Assembly (NCBI GenBank): GCA_022340585.1
Contig: JAJDNS010000116.1
Coordinates: 1 to 64,000, forward strand
Source of the DNA: Acidobacteriota bacterium
GTDB taxonomy: Bacteria > Acidobacteriota > Vicinamibacteria > Fen-336
Length of the DNA: 64,000 nt
Direction of reading: 5' to 3'
Of this stretch, positions 48,478 to 57,863 are shown in pieces. Numbering within the stretch: the stretch's first letter is position 1; each line of letters opens with the position of its first letter. The notes beneath the pieces were generated by a model. That model saw only the letters and a program-made list of their open reading frames with translations. It did not search any database and had not been told where the DNA came from. A program made the translations under genes and the position numbers.

Positions 48478-49613
48478 CCGAACTCTCCAACGAGGAGATC
48501 GCCCGGTACTCGCGGCACCTCATCATGCCCGAGGTGACGATCGAGGGCCAGCGCAACCTCAAGGAGGGCAGCGTGCTGCTGGTGGGAGCGGGGGGGCTCG
48601 GCTCCCCGGCCGCGCTCTACCTGGCCGCCGCCGGCGTCGGTCGCATCGGGATCGTCGACTTCGACGTGGTGGACGAGAGCAACCTCCAGCGGCAGATCCT
48701 CCACGACACGTCGTGGCTCGGAAAGCCGAAGCTGGCGAGCGCAGAGGCGCGGCTCTCCGCCCTCAACCCCCACATCGCCATCGAGACCTACGAGACTGCC
48801 CTTGGCCGCGACAACGCGCTGGCGATCATGAAGGACTACGACGTGGTGGTGGACGGCACCGACAACTTCCAGACCCGCTACCTGACCAACGACGCCTGCT
48901 ACTTCCTCAAGAAACCCAACGTCTACGGCTCGATCTTCCGCTTCGAGGGCCAGGCCGCGGTCTTCTGGCCCGGCTGCGGCCCCTGCTACCGCTGCCTCTA
49001 CCCCGAGCCGCCGCCCCCGGGGATGGTGCCAAGCTGCGCGGAGGGCGGAGTCCTGGGGATCCTGCCCGGGGTCATCGGGGGGATCCAGGCTACCGAGGCG
49101 CTCAAGATCCTCATGGGAATCGGGGAGCCACTCACCGGAAGGCTGCTCCTCTACGACGCGCTCGCCATGAGCTTCCGACAGCTCAAGCTCCGCCGCAATC
49201 CGGACTGCCCCCTGTGCGGAGAGAACCCCACCATCACCGAGCTCCAGGACTACGTGGCCTTCTGCGGGGTGGAGGACGCGGGGATCTACGAAGGGGTCGA
49301 GGAGATCAGCCCCGCCGAGCTCAAGCGCCGCCTCGACGGCGGCGAGGACCTGGAGATGGTGGACGTGCGCGAGCCCCACGAGTGGGAGATCTGCCGCATC
49401 GAGGGCGCGCGCCTGGTTCCCCTGGGGACCCTCGCCGAGCGCCTCCACGAGTTCGACTCGTCGCGAACCTACGTCATGCAGTGCAAGGTGGGCGCACGCT
49501 CTGCCCGAGCCATCGGCCAGCTCCAGCAGGCGGGCTTCAAGAAGCTGCTCAACCTCCGGGGCGGGGTCAACGCCTGGGCCCGGGAGGTCGATCCCACCAT
49601 GCCCACGTACTGA
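48474..49613 (+). CDS. moeZ: MoeB/ThiF-type adenylyltransferase with C-terminal rhodanese domain
   Basis: 379 residues. The E1-like domain (1-260) has the nucleotide loop LLVGAGGLGSPAALYLAAAG, DFDVVDESNLQRQ, DGTDNFQTRYL and zinc cysteines in CGPCYRC and CPLCG. The rhodanese domain (about 275-379) has MVDVREPHEWEICRIEGA and an active-site Cys in VMQCKVGARSARA. The E1 part adenylates the Gly-Gly end of a carrier protein and the rhodanese part passes on sulfur to make the thiocarboxylate, as in mycobacterial MoeZ for CysO. The presumed partner is the carrier at 44977-45258. Start ATG overlaps the protease stop. Confidence 0.93.
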   Translation: MTELSNEEIARYSRHLIMPEVTIEGQRNLKEGSVLLVGAGGLGSPAALYLAAAGVGRIGIVDFDVVDESNLQRQILHDTSWLGKPKLASAEARLSALNPHIAIETYETALGRDNALAIMKDYDVVVDGTDNFQTRYLTNDACYFLKKPNVYGSIFRFEGQAAVFWPGCGPCYRCLYPEPPPPGMVPSCAEGGVLGILPGVIGGIQATEALKILMGIGEPLTGRLLLYDALAMSFRQLKLRRNPDCPLCGENPTITELQDYVAFCGVEDAGIYEGVEEISPAELKRRLDGGEDLEMVDVREPHEWEICRIEGARLVPLGTLAERLHEFDSSRTYVMQCKVGARSARAIGQLQQAGFKKLLNLRGGVNAWAREVDPTMPTY

Positions 49614-49670
49614 GCCCGCCCACCCCCGCCGCCCGGGAGGCCCCATGCGGCCGCCCGGGCGACGAGAGCT

Positions 49671-51029
49671 TCAGTCCATGCGGATCCCCTCGGTCCCCAC
49701 GCCGGAGCCGAGGGTGCTGTACGCCGACTCGCCGTGCAGGGAGAGATCGAGACCCGTGACCTCTTCCTCCTCGGTGACCCTGAGCGAGGTGAAGAGACGG
49801 ATGCCGCCGAGGATGACGACGGTGCCCACGATGGCGAGCCCCCACCCGGCAACGACCCCCACGAGCTGCGGCCAGAGCTGTCCCGGGTTCCCATAGAACA
49901 GCCCGTCCGCCCCGGCCGCGTTGACGGACGTCGTGGCGAACAAGCCCGTGGCCAGAGCGCCCCACGTGCCCCCGAGTCCGTGCACGCCGAACACGTCGAG
50001 GGAGTCGTCGTAGCCGAGCCGCGGCTTGAGCGTATTGACCCCCAGGTAGCAGACCACCGCGCACCCGAGACCGATGGCCATGGCGGCGGGAACGGTCACG
50101 AAGCCGGCAGCCGGGGTGATGGCCACGAGCCCGGCCACGGCCCCGGTCACCGCGCCGAGGACGGTGGGCTTCTTGCGGTGCCACCACTCGATCAGGGCCC
50201 AGGCGAGGCCGGTGGTGGCCGCGCAGGTGTGGGTCGTCACGAAGGCGTGGGCGGCCAACCCGCCCGAGGCGAGGGCGCTGCCTCCGTTGAAGCCGAACCA
50301 GCCGAACCACAGGAGCGAGCCGCCCACGAGCGTCAGGGTGAGGCTGTGCGGCAGGAAGCGACGCCGCGGGTAGCCGAGGCGCCTGCCGATCATGATCGCC
50401 GCCACCAGCGCCGAGACGCCGGAGCTGATGTGCACCACGGTGCCCCCGGCGAAGTCCAGGGTGCCCATGGCCCCGAGCCAGCCTCCGCCCCAGACCCAGT
50501 GGCAGAGGGGGTCGTAGACGACGGTGGCCCAGAGGAGGCTGAAGACCACGAACACCGAGAACTTCATCCGCTCCGCGAACGCGCCGGTGATCAGCGCCGG
50601 CGTGATCACCGCGAACATCCCCTGGAACATGGCGAAGGCGATGTGGGGCACCGTCGCCGCCAGAGGCGCACCTTCCTGGCCCACGCCCCGGAAGAAGGCG
50701 AAGTCCAGCCCCCCGACGAGGCCGCCGGGGGCGAAGGAGAGCGAGTAGCCGAAGATCACCCACTGGACGCTGATCAGACAGAGCAGGAAGAAGCTGTGCA
50801 TCAGCGTCGACAGCATGTTCCGCTGGCTGACCAGGCCGCCGTAGAACAGGGCCAGGCCCGGCGCCGTCATCAACATGACGAGCGCAGCCGAGGCCAGTAT
50901 CCAGGCGGTGTCTCCGGAGCTGATCTCCGGTACTGCATCCTGGGCCCGAGCCGCGACCGCACCCAGGAGCGACGCCACCGCCACCATCACCGAGGTCAGG
51001 CCGACCCTCCTCGCAGTTCTGCTCTCCAT
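49671..51029 (-). CDS. amt: Second ammonium transporter
   Basis: 452 residues from the ATG at 51029, which has GAGGAGG nine bases upstream; a GTG at 51062 overlapping the glnK stop is an alternative but lacks a ribosome-binding site. A signal peptide and about eleven helices are present. Pore histidines lie in GTVVHISSGVSALVA and VFGVHGLGGTWGALATG. The tail TEEEEVTGLDLSLHGESAY resembles PII-responsive Amt proteins. It differs considerably from the first Amt, so this is not a recent duplication. It probably works with the PII protein encoded just upstream. Confidence 0.95.
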   Translation of the reverse strand: MESRTARRVGLTSVMVAVASLLGAVAARAQDAVPEISSGDTAWILASAALVMLMTAPGLALFYGGLVSQRNMLSTLMHSFFLLCLISVQWVIFGYSLSFAPGGLVGGLDFAFFRGVGQEGAPLAATVPHIAFAMFQGMFAVITPALITGAFAERMKFSVFVVFSLLWATVVYDPLCHWVWGGGWLGAMGTLDFAGGTVVHISSGVSALVAAIMIGRRLGYPRRRFLPHSLTLTLVGGSLLWFGWFGFNGGSALASGGLAAHAFVTTHTCAATTGLAWALIEWWHRKKPTVLGAVTGAVAGLVAITPAAGFVTVPAAMAIGLGCAVVCYLGVNTLKPRLGYDDSLDVFGVHGLGGTWGALATGLFATTSVNAAGADGLFYGNPGQLWPQLVGVVAGWGLAIVGTVVILGGIRLFTSLRVTEEEEVTGLDLSLHGESAYSTLGSGVGTEGIRMD

Positions 51030-51058
51030 TCCTTCCATCCTCCTCGCGACCTGGGCGC

Positions 51059-51412
<354 letters not shown>

Positions 51413-51655
51413 TCACGTATGCGGAGCCCGTCGCTGGAGCACGGTTCGACGGAGCCTACCGTTGCCACCGTTCGGCCGTTCGTGTTGGCCAGGCCTGTTT
51501 CCTCCTGGTTGCGGGCGCCGCGCCCTCGAGGCGGGCGTGGCATCGTATTCGACGCATCCCCTCACGCCAAGCGCCGACCAGGTGCTTGACAGCGGCGCGG
51601 CCGGGACGGAACCTCTGCTGATCGTCGCCGGTGCGACGCTGGAGGGGCGCAAAGC

Positions 51656-52135
51656 ATGCCGAGAGCGAAGGTGGAGGCTTCCCGCCGTGCCTCGTCGAAG
51701 GAGGCTGCGGCCAGGGGGGCCGCACCGAAGAAGCCGGCCTCGAAGAAGGCCACGGCGACCAGGCCCGGGTCCCGCGCCGATTTCGGCGCGCCCATCGATG
51801 GCTTCTTCGAGAAGCATCCTCCCCACCTGCGGGCCATCCTCGGGAAGCTGCGCCGGCTCGTGGAGGAGGTCGCACCCGATGCCCGGTCGTCGATCAAGTG
51901 GGGCATGCCCTGGTTCACCATCGACGGCAAGATGATGTGCTCGCTCACGGGCCACAAGGCGCACGTCAACCTGGTCCTGGTCGGGCCGGCCGACTCTTTC
52001 GCCGATCCTGACCGCCGGCTCTCCGGCTCCAGCAAGGCGGGGCGACACCTGAAGCTGAGATCCCTGGACGAGCTGCCGGAAGCGGCGGTGCGCGCGTGGC
52101 TGGGGACCGCCGCCACGCTGGCGAGGAAGGCATGA
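51656..52135 (+). CDS. DUF1801-domain protein with basic N-terminal tail
   Basis: 159 residues. The first 40 are rich in Lys, Ala and Arg (SRRASSKEAAARG, APKKPASKKATATR), of the kind found in histone-like or nucleic-acid-binding tails. The rest is a DUF1801/YdhG-like domain: IDGFFEKHPPHLRAILGKLR, SSIKWGMPWFTIDGKMMCSL and HVNLVLVGPADSF. This fold is small and cytoplasmic; its function is unknown. The basic tail could anchor it to DNA or RNA, which is a guess. It is monocistronic or the first gene before a secreted protein gene 124 bases later. Confidence 0.8.
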   Translation: MPRAKVEASRRASSKEAAARGAAPKKPASKKATATRPGSRADFGAPIDGFFEKHPPHLRAILGKLRRLVEEVAPDARSSIKWGMPWFTIDGKMMCSLTGHKAHVNLVLVGPADSFADPDRRLSGSSKAGRHLKLRSLDELPEAAVRAWLGTAATLARKA

Positions 52136-52259
52136 CACCCGGGCTTCCCCGCAGGTGGCCTCCCGGAACATAATCGCGCGAGCATCTGCCATCCACACAC
52201 GAGTTGATCGCGAAACGGGGCGCCGCGCCACGACGAGGCGGGTCCCGGGGAGGAGAAGC

Positions 52260-52760
52260 ATGACACGCACAGCCGCGCTCACAGTCGCCGCGGGCCTCGT
52301 GGCCAGCATCGCTCTGGCCCACCCGCACTTCAAGAAGACCGTGACGGCGACCCTGCCCGAGGGAGTGGAGGCCAAGATCGTCTATGGCACCACGCCGGCC
52401 AACGAGGCGCGGGCCGTGGACGCCGCGGTCGGCGAGTTCGTCACGCCTCGCGGGCCCGTTCTCGAGCTCTCAGGAGAGGTGAAGGCCGGCGACGCCACCC
52501 TCGCCGCCGGGGAGTACACCATCGGTGTGATCAAGAACGGCGAGGACGACTGGACCCTCGCGCTCTACCCGGGCCGCCTCGGCCGGGGCGACACGCCCGA
52601 CGCCGCCAAGGTGATCCGCCTGGACTCGATGTTCTCGAAGGAGGAGGGCACCGCCCCGCACATGCTGCTGGACATCACGCCCGGCAGCGGCAAGTTCGAG
52701 GGCAAGGCCGTCCTCACCCTGCACTTCGGGTCGCTCTTCCTCGCCGGCGCCCTGGGCTGA
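52260..52760 (+). CDS. Secreted DUF2911-like protein
   Basis: 166 residues from the ATG at 52260 with GGGGAGGAGAAGC upstream. A short signal peptide (MTRTAALTVAAGLVASIALA) is followed by a beta-sandwich pattern: EAKIVYGTTPANEARAVDAA, TLAAGEYTIGVIKNGEDDWT and LALYPGRLGRGD. This resembles DUF2911, common in secreted proteins of Bacteroidota and Acidobacteriota, with no defined role. The gene is monocistronic, with a convergent GH3 gene 95 bases away. Confidence 0.75.
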   Translation: MTRTAALTVAAGLVASIALAHPHFKKTVTATLPEGVEAKIVYGTTPANEARAVDAAVGEFVTPRGPVLELSGEVKAGDATLAAGEYTIGVIKNGEDDWTLALYPGRLGRGDTPDAAKVIRLDSMFSKEEGTAPHMLLDITPGSGKFEGKAVLTLHFGSLFLAGALG

Positions 52761-52855
52761 GAGAGGCGTCGGACCGGCGAGATTCCGCCCCCGGGTCGCG
52801 GGGTTCGGGGGGCGGGGCTGCCGGAGTCGGGGATCGCCGCACGCGACCCCGCCGA

Positions 52856-55039
52856 CTACTCCACGGTGACCACGGCCTCCGCCGGCTTCGGCGCCCCGAG
52901 CGCCACCGCGCGCGCGCCCGGAGAGGCTCCCCCCACCGTCAGCCGGAACCGCCCCGGCCCGACCGCCGGCTCGCCCTCGTCGTTGATGACGGCGAGCATC
53001 TCGGGGGTGACCGTGAACCTCACCGCCGCCGATTGGCCCGGGTCGACGGAGACACGCTGGAACGCCTTCAGCGCGGCGAGCGGCGCGGCGACCGACGCGT
53101 CGAGGGCGCTGACATAGAGCTGGACGACTTCCTCGCCGGCCCTGTCTCCCTCGTTGGTGACCCGGACGCTCGCGGTGAGGTCGCCGCCCTGTCCAACGGT
53201 CTCCTTCGAGAGCTCCAGCTCGCCGTACGAGAACGTCGTGGTGCTCAGCCCGAAGCCGAACGGGTACAGGGGCTCCTTCGTCATGTACCGGTAGGTCCGC
53301 CCCTTCATCGAGTAGTCCTCGTAGGGCGGGAGCTGGTCCATGGACTTCGGGAACGTCAGGGGCAGGCGACCGGAGGGGACGGCGTCGCCAAAGAGCACGT
53401 CCGCGATGGCGCGTCCGCCCTCCATGCCCGGGTACCAGGCGAAGACCACGGCGTCGGCGAGCTCGTGAACCTCCGGCATGGCCACCGGGCTGCCGCTGAG
53501 CACCACCACCACCAGTTTCTTCGCGTTCTCACCCATCTTCTTCACGAAGGCCACCTGGTTCTCGGGCAGCGAGATGTCGAAGCGATCTCCCTTGTCCGGC
53601 GAGGCGATCGACGCACCTTCCTCACCCTCGAGCAGGTTGGAGACGCCCACGACCGCGATGGTGACATCGGCCTCTCGGGCCGAGCCCGAGAACCAGTCAG
53701 CGGGATTGACGTTGGCCCGGTCGAGGAGCGCGCCCTGCCGGAAATCCACCTTCGTCGCGGCCGACACCTTGCCCATGACCCCTTCCAGCACGGTGGCGAT
53801 GTCCTCGTTGAGCCCGTAGTAGTTACCGATCATCACCTGGGCATCTGCGGCCAGGGGGCCGGTGACGTAGACCATCCGGAGATCCTTGGACAGGGGCAGC
53901 AAGCCGTCCTGGTTCTTCAGGAGCACCATCGACTTCACCGCGGCCTCCCGTGAGAGCTGCCGGTGCGCGTCGGAGCCGATCACGGTGTCCGGAACGCTCG
54001 ACCAGGGGACCATGCTCTCGGGATCGAAGAGGCCGAGTCGGAAGCGCGTCCGCAGAACCCTCGAGAGGGCGCGGTCCAGGTCGGCCTCGGTCACGAGGTG
54101 GCGCTCGAAGGCCTCGTGGAGCGCGGCGTAGCTCGTGCACGCGAGATCGGTGCCGGCCTTCAGGGTGACCGCCGCCGACTCCGCGGCGTCTTTCGTCACC
54201 TTGTGCCCCTGGTGCAGGTCGTTCACCGCCCCGCAGTCGGAGACGACGTGCCCGTCGAAGCCCCAGCTGTCCCGCAGGGTCTCCTGGAGGAGAAAGTCGC
54301 TGCCGCAGCACGGGTCCCCGTTCGTGCGGTTGTAGGCGCACATCACGATCTCGACCCCGGCGTCGACGAGGGCCTCGAAGGCCGGCAGGTAGGTCTCGTG
54401 GAGGTCCTTCGGGGTGGCGATCGCGTCGAAGCCGTGCCGCAGCCCCTCGGGACCGCTGTGCACCGCGTAGTGCTTGGCGCAAGCCGCGGCCTTCAGGTAG
54501 CGGTCGTCGTCCCCCTGCAGTCCCCGCACGTAGGCGGACCCCATCCGCGCGGTGAGGAAGGGGTCCTCGCCGTAGGTCTCCTGCCCCCGCCCCCAGCGGG
54601 GGTCGCGGAAGATGTTGATGTTGGGCGTCCAGAAGGTGAGGCCCCGGTATCGATCGCGGAAGCCCGCGTGCACGGAGGCATTGTGCTTGGCCCGGGCCTC
54701 GTCGGAGATCACCGTCGCCACCCGCCTGACGAGGTCGGGGTCGAAGGTCGCGGCCATGCCGATGGCCTGCGGGAAGATCGTGGCCCGGCCCGCCCGAGCC
54801 ACGCCGTGGAGGCTCTCGTTCCAGTAGTCGTAGGCCGGGATCCCCAGGCGCTCGAGGGCGGGGGCGGTGCTGCTGAGCTGGTCGATCTTCTCGGCGGCCG
54901 TCATGCGGCCGACGAGGTCGGCCACCCGGGCCTCGATGGGCCTGGTGGGGTCGAGGTAGGGGGCGTTGTCTGCGGCCGGAGCCGGCAGCGCCAGGAACAA
55001 GGCCAGCAGGCCTCCGAGCGTCAGTCTCTTCGTGGTCAT
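52856..55039 (-). CDS. Secreted glycoside hydrolase family 3 (beta-xylosidase or beta-glucosidase)
   Basis: 727 residues from the ATG at 55039 (GAGGAGACC upstream), with a signal peptide (LTLGGLLALFLALPAPAA). GH3 landmarks: YDYWNESLHGVAR, PNINIFRDPRWGRGQETYGE, AAACAKHYAVHSGPE, nucleophile Asp in GHVVSDCGAVNDL, then a second alpha/beta domain with IAVVGVSNLLEGEEG and a C-terminal fibronectin-III-like domain (VQLYVSALDASV). The WNESLHG-type segment is common in the xylosidase branch, so release of xylose from xylo-oligosaccharides is likely and fits the GH67 gene. The precise sugar is not certain. Confidence 0.9.
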   Translation of the reverse strand: MTTKRLTLGGLLALFLALPAPAADNAPYLDPTRPIEARVADLVGRMTAAEKIDQLSSTAPALERLGIPAYDYWNESLHGVARAGRATIFPQAIGMAATFDPDLVRRVATVISDEARAKHNASVHAGFRDRYRGLTFWTPNINIFRDPRWGRGQETYGEDPFLTARMGSAYVRGLQGDDDRYLKAAACAKHYAVHSGPEGLRHGFDAIATPKDLHETYLPAFEALVDAGVEIVMCAYNRTNGDPCCGSDFLLQETLRDSWGFDGHVVSDCGAVNDLHQGHKVTKDAAESAAVTLKAGTDLACTSYAALHEAFERHLVTEADLDRALSRVLRTRFRLGLFDPESMVPWSSVPDTVIGSDAHRQLSREAAVKSMVLLKNQDGLLPLSKDLRMVYVTGPLAADAQVMIGNYYGLNEDIATVLEGVMGKVSAATKVDFRQGALLDRANVNPADWFSGSAREADVTIAVVGVSNLLEGEEGASIASPDKGDRFDISLPENQVAFVKKMGENAKKLVVVVLSGSPVAMPEVHELADAVVFAWYPGMEGGRAIADVLFGDAVPSGRLPLTFPKSMDQLPPYEDYSMKGRTYRYMTKEPLYPFGFGLSTTTFSYGELELSKETVGQGGDLTASVRVTNEGDRAGEEVVQLYVSALDASVAAPLAALKAFQRVSVDPGQSAAVRFTVTPEMLAVINDEGEPAVGPGRFRLTVGGASPGARAVALGAPKPAEAVVTVE

Positions 55040-55257
55040 GGGGGTCTCCTCGGGTTCGGCGGGATCGGGATGAGCGTCGTGCGGCACCGGGGCGTCCGCA
55101 CGGCCGCCTATTGTAGCTCGGCGACCCCGCGTGGCACGCGCGGTCGCTCAGGGGTCCCCGCCACTGATCACGCCGCTCGGCGAGCCGGCCCCCCGGGACG
55201 GAACAAACGCCTCATTCCAAATTGGTCGTGAACAGGGTCGACCGCCGACCCGGGACA

Positions 55258-55908
55258 TCAAACCGCGCCCCCCACGGACACCGCGATCAGGAGCTGCGCC
55301 GCCCAGTAGGTGCCCAACACCGCGGCTCGGGCCCCGGGGAAGCTCCGCCGAAAACGACCCAGGGCGAGGAGCGCATCCGATAGCATGAAGAGCCCGGCGC
55401 CCACGGCCGCGGCCAACGCGAGGGAGCCGCCGCGGTCCAGCCACCGGGCGAGCGCCACCGCCGCCATGGTGGCGATGACGAGGACGTACGTGGCGACCGG
55501 GGCGCGGAGACGGTGGCTCAGTCCGGGCCAGAGCGCCGCGAGCATGGCCGCCCCTGCTGCACCGTAGACCACGAGGGGCGCGACCGCCGGGGCGACGGGG
55601 AGTCCACTCGTGAACGCGCCCAGATAGGCGAGATGGGCCAGCAGGAAGCTCGCCAGGCCCGGCAGGAAGCGATCCCCCGGAAGCATCAGGAAGATGTCGC
55701 CCGCCAGGGACAGCGCCAGGCCCACGCAGACCGCCAGGTGGTACCTGGGATCCGTGCTCGGCGTGAGGACGGCCAGCGCCAGGATCAGGGCGGTGGTCAG
55801 TGGCTTGAGGATGTAGATCTGCCATCGCTTGTCCGGGCCGATGTGCGCCCGGATCGCGAGCAGGGCCGAGACGGCGACGGCGAGGAGAAGGAGCGGGTTC
55901 GAGGGCAT
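55258..55908 (-). CDS. YhhN/TMEM86-family membrane protein (lysoplasmalogenase-like)
   Basis: 216 residues from the ATG at 55908; a GTG at 55929 is an alternative. About eight membrane helices are predicted. Family signatures: KPLTTALILALAVL, LALSLAGDIFLMLPGDRFLPGL with conserved Asp, FLLAHLAYLGAF and LFMLSDALLALGRF. Vertebrate TMEM86 cleaves the vinyl-ether bond of lysoplasmalogens; bacterial YhhN is assumed to be related in activity, and plasmalogens occur mainly in anaerobes. The function here is inferred from the family only. It is divergent from the marR-hgcAB operon. Confidence 0.85.
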   Translation of the reverse strand: MPSNPLLLLAVAVSALLAIRAHIGPDKRWQIYILKPLTTALILALAVLTPSTDPRYHLAVCVGLALSLAGDIFLMLPGDRFLPGLASFLLAHLAYLGAFTSGLPVAPAVAPLVVYGAAGAAMLAALWPGLSHRLRAPVATYVLVIATMAAVALARWLDRGGSLALAAAVGAGLFMLSDALLALGRFRRSFPGARAAVLGTYWAAQLLIAVSVGGAV

Positions 55909-55995
55909 GGTCCGGGAAACACGATACAACGGGCATCCCGCGGTGGGGCACGGGGGCGACGCGGCCCATCCAGGGCGGTCCCGGAAAAAACGGCC

Positions 55996-56040
55996 TTGAC
56001 GATCGGGGCTGGACTGCCGATTGTTGTTGGTAGTAACAAC
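55996..56040 (+). promoter_or_regulatory. Candidate promoter and operator of the marR-hgcAB operon
   Basis: A perfect inverted repeat, GTTGTTGGTAGTAACAAC (56023-56040), with six-base arms and a six-base centre, ends one base before the marR ATG. A TTGACG (55996-56001) lies 17 bases before GATTGT (56019-56024), a weak -10 that would overlap the repeat. A MarR dimer bound there would block transcription, suggesting autoregulation. Binding by this protein is inference. Confidence 0.6.
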
Positions 56041-56041
56041 T

Positions 56042-56593
56042 ATGTTGACGACGGCACAGAGCGAGAGGGAGACCAGCGAGGCCCTGGAGCGGGACGCCGA
56101 GGCCCTCCACGAGGCCCTGTCCGGCCTCGTCCGGCTCTACCGGTTCCGTGACCGGGACCAGATCTGCTGCTTCGACGTGTCCGTGCCCCAGTGCTACGGG
56201 CTCGAGGCGCTGGTCCGGGAAGGACCGTTGACTCTCGGCCAGCTGGCGGACCGTCTCTACCTGGAGAAGAGCACGGCGAGCCGGGTGGTCGACGCCCTGG
56301 AAAGAAAGGGCTATGTCACCCGGGCCCCCCACCCCGGTGACCGGCGGGCCCTCAACCTGACGGCCACCCCGGCCGGACGACGCCTCGTGAGCCGGATCCG
56401 AGCCTCCCTCATCGAGGATGCGAAGGCGGTCATCGAGGACCTGAGCCCTCCTTTCCGGCGGGAAGCCGCCCGATTCCTGTGGCGCCTGACCGAGGTCAGC
56501 GCGGAGCGCCTGGGTCGAGGACCGAGCGGTGCCAGCCCGAGCGCCGGCGCCGGTCCAGCGGGATCGGCTTGCCCGATCGGGGAGTGCGACTGA
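56042..56593 (+). CDS. MarR-family transcriptional regulator with cysteine cluster
   Basis: 183 residues. The winged helix is clear: LTLGQLADRLYLEKSTASRVVDALERKGYV and the wing HPGDRRALNLTATPAG. Before it lies DQICCFDVSVPQCYGLEAL with Cys42, Cys43 and Cys51, and the tail carries Cys177 and Cys182 (ACPIGEC). Paired cysteines in a MarR protein could sense metals or thiol-reactive agents such as mercury or arsenic. The gene is 31 bases upstream of hgcA on the same strand and its own start is abutted by an inverted repeat. Control of hgcAB by this protein is a strong inference from position; the inducer is unknown. Confidence 0.85.
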   Translation: MLTTAQSERETSEALERDAEALHEALSGLVRLYRFRDRDQICCFDVSVPQCYGLEALVREGPLTLGQLADRLYLEKSTASRVVDALERKGYVTRAPHPGDRRALNLTATPAGRRLVSRIRASLIEDAKAVIEDLSPPFRREAARFLWRLTEVSAERLGRGPSGASPSAGAGPAGSACPIGECD

Positions 56594-56624
56594 TGCTCGG
56601 GCGAGAGCAGGAAAGGAAGGCACC

Positions 56625-57863
56625 GTGACGTCCCCCTGCTGCGAGAAGGAGGACCGGACGCCGGCGCTCGGCCAGGACCAGGCACCCTGCTGTGGCCCCG
56701 GCGCGCCCGCAGGGTGCGCTTCGCCCTGTTGTGAGCCCGCGGAGGAGCGGGCCCCGAAAGCGGATCTGTGCTGCGGGCCGAAGGCCCCGGCAAGAAAGGC
56801 CCCCTACCGCGAGGTCCCGGTCGAGGGCCGCATGTCGACGCTCGGCGGGGAGGTCCCGCGGGTTGCCACCCGCTGGAGTCTCCGCGACTGGATGGGACGG
56901 GTGCTCGTCCGTCTGGGCTTCCGCCGGATGTCCTATGCCATCGCCCCCGGGCTCTACGCCGTGGGCCGGCCAGGTCCGGACTCACCGGTGCTGGTGTCGG
57001 CCAACTACAAGCTGAGCTTCGACCTGCTGCGCCGCGCGGTCGCCGGACTCGACGCCTGGATCCTCGTCCTCGACAGCAAGGGCGTGAACGTCTGGTGCGC
57101 GGCGGGCAAGGGGACCTTCGGCACCGCCGAGGTCGTCGGTCGCGTCGAGGCAACTCGGCTGGCCCACGTCGTCCGGCACCGCCGGCTCGTCGTCCCCCAG
57201 CTCGGCGCTCCCTCGGTCGCCGCTCACGAGGTCGAGCGCCGGACCGACTTCGGTGTGGTCTTCGGCCCCGTCCAGGCCCGCGACATCCCCGCGTTCGTCG
57301 CCGGCGGCTACGAGGCGACACCCGAGATGCGTCGCGTGACCTTCGGCCTGGCCGACCGCCTGGAGGTGGCCGGGCTCGAGCTCTTCAACGCCGCACGCGC
57401 GACGGCGCTCCTGTCCCTCCTCGTGCTGGCCGTCACCGCGTGGAACGGGACCGCCGTATCCGCGGCCGCGGCCTGGGCCACCTCCGCTCCCATCCTCCTC
57501 GCTCTCTGGGCGGGAGTGCTGGCCGGGACCGTGCTCTTTCCCGCCCTCCTGCCCTGGCTCCCGGGCCGGATGTTCTCGGTCAAGGGCGCATTCCTGGGTG
57601 TCCTCGCCGCCGCCGGAGCCTGGACGGGCGGTGGTCGCCTCCTTCCCGACGGCGCACCGGTGACCCTTCCCCTTGCCCTCGGCCTGGTGACGATCGTCAT
57701 GGTCTCCTACCTCGGCGCCAACTACACCGGGTCCACGACCTTCACGTCTCTCTCCGGGGTGAAGCGAGAGCTGCGCGTGTCCATTCCGGTCATGGCGGCC
57801 GCTCTCATCGTGGCCACCGTGCTGCCGGTGGCCGCACTCGTCCTCGAAGGAATCGCCCGATGA
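56625..57863 (+). CDS. hgcA: Mercury methylation corrinoid protein HgcA
   Basis: 412 residues from a GTG with GGAAAGGAAGG upstream. The hallmark cap-helix motif NVWCAAGK is intact (155-162), with Cys158 corresponding to the cysteine that coordinates the corrinoid cobalt in known HgcA; GTFGTAEVV follows. The C-terminal third has about five membrane helices, as in the family. HgcA passes a methyl group from its corrinoid to Hg(II). Before the corrinoid domain there is an unusual N-terminal extension (1-60) with nine cysteines in repeated CC units (PCCEK, PCCGPG, SPCCEP, LCCGPK). It overlaps hgcB by ATGA. Identification is firm from the motif and the pairing with hgcB. Confidence 0.95.
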   Translation: MTSPCCEKEDRTPALGQDQAPCCGPGAPAGCASPCCEPAEERAPKADLCCGPKAPARKAPYREVPVEGRMSTLGGEVPRVATRWSLRDWMGRVLVRLGFRRMSYAIAPGLYAVGRPGPDSPVLVSANYKLSFDLLRRAVAGLDAWILVLDSKGVNVWCAAGKGTFGTAEVVGRVEATRLAHVVRHRRLVVPQLGAPSVAAHEVERRTDFGVVFGPVQARDIPAFVAGGYEATPEMRRVTFGLADRLEVAGLELFNAARATALLSLLVLAVTAWNGTAVSAAAAWATSAPILLALWAGVLAGTVLFPALLPWLPGRMFSVKGAFLGVLAAAGAWTGGGRLLPDGAPVTLPLALGLVTIVMVSYLGANYTGSTTFTSLSGVKRELRVSIPVMAAALIVATVLPVAALVLEGIAR

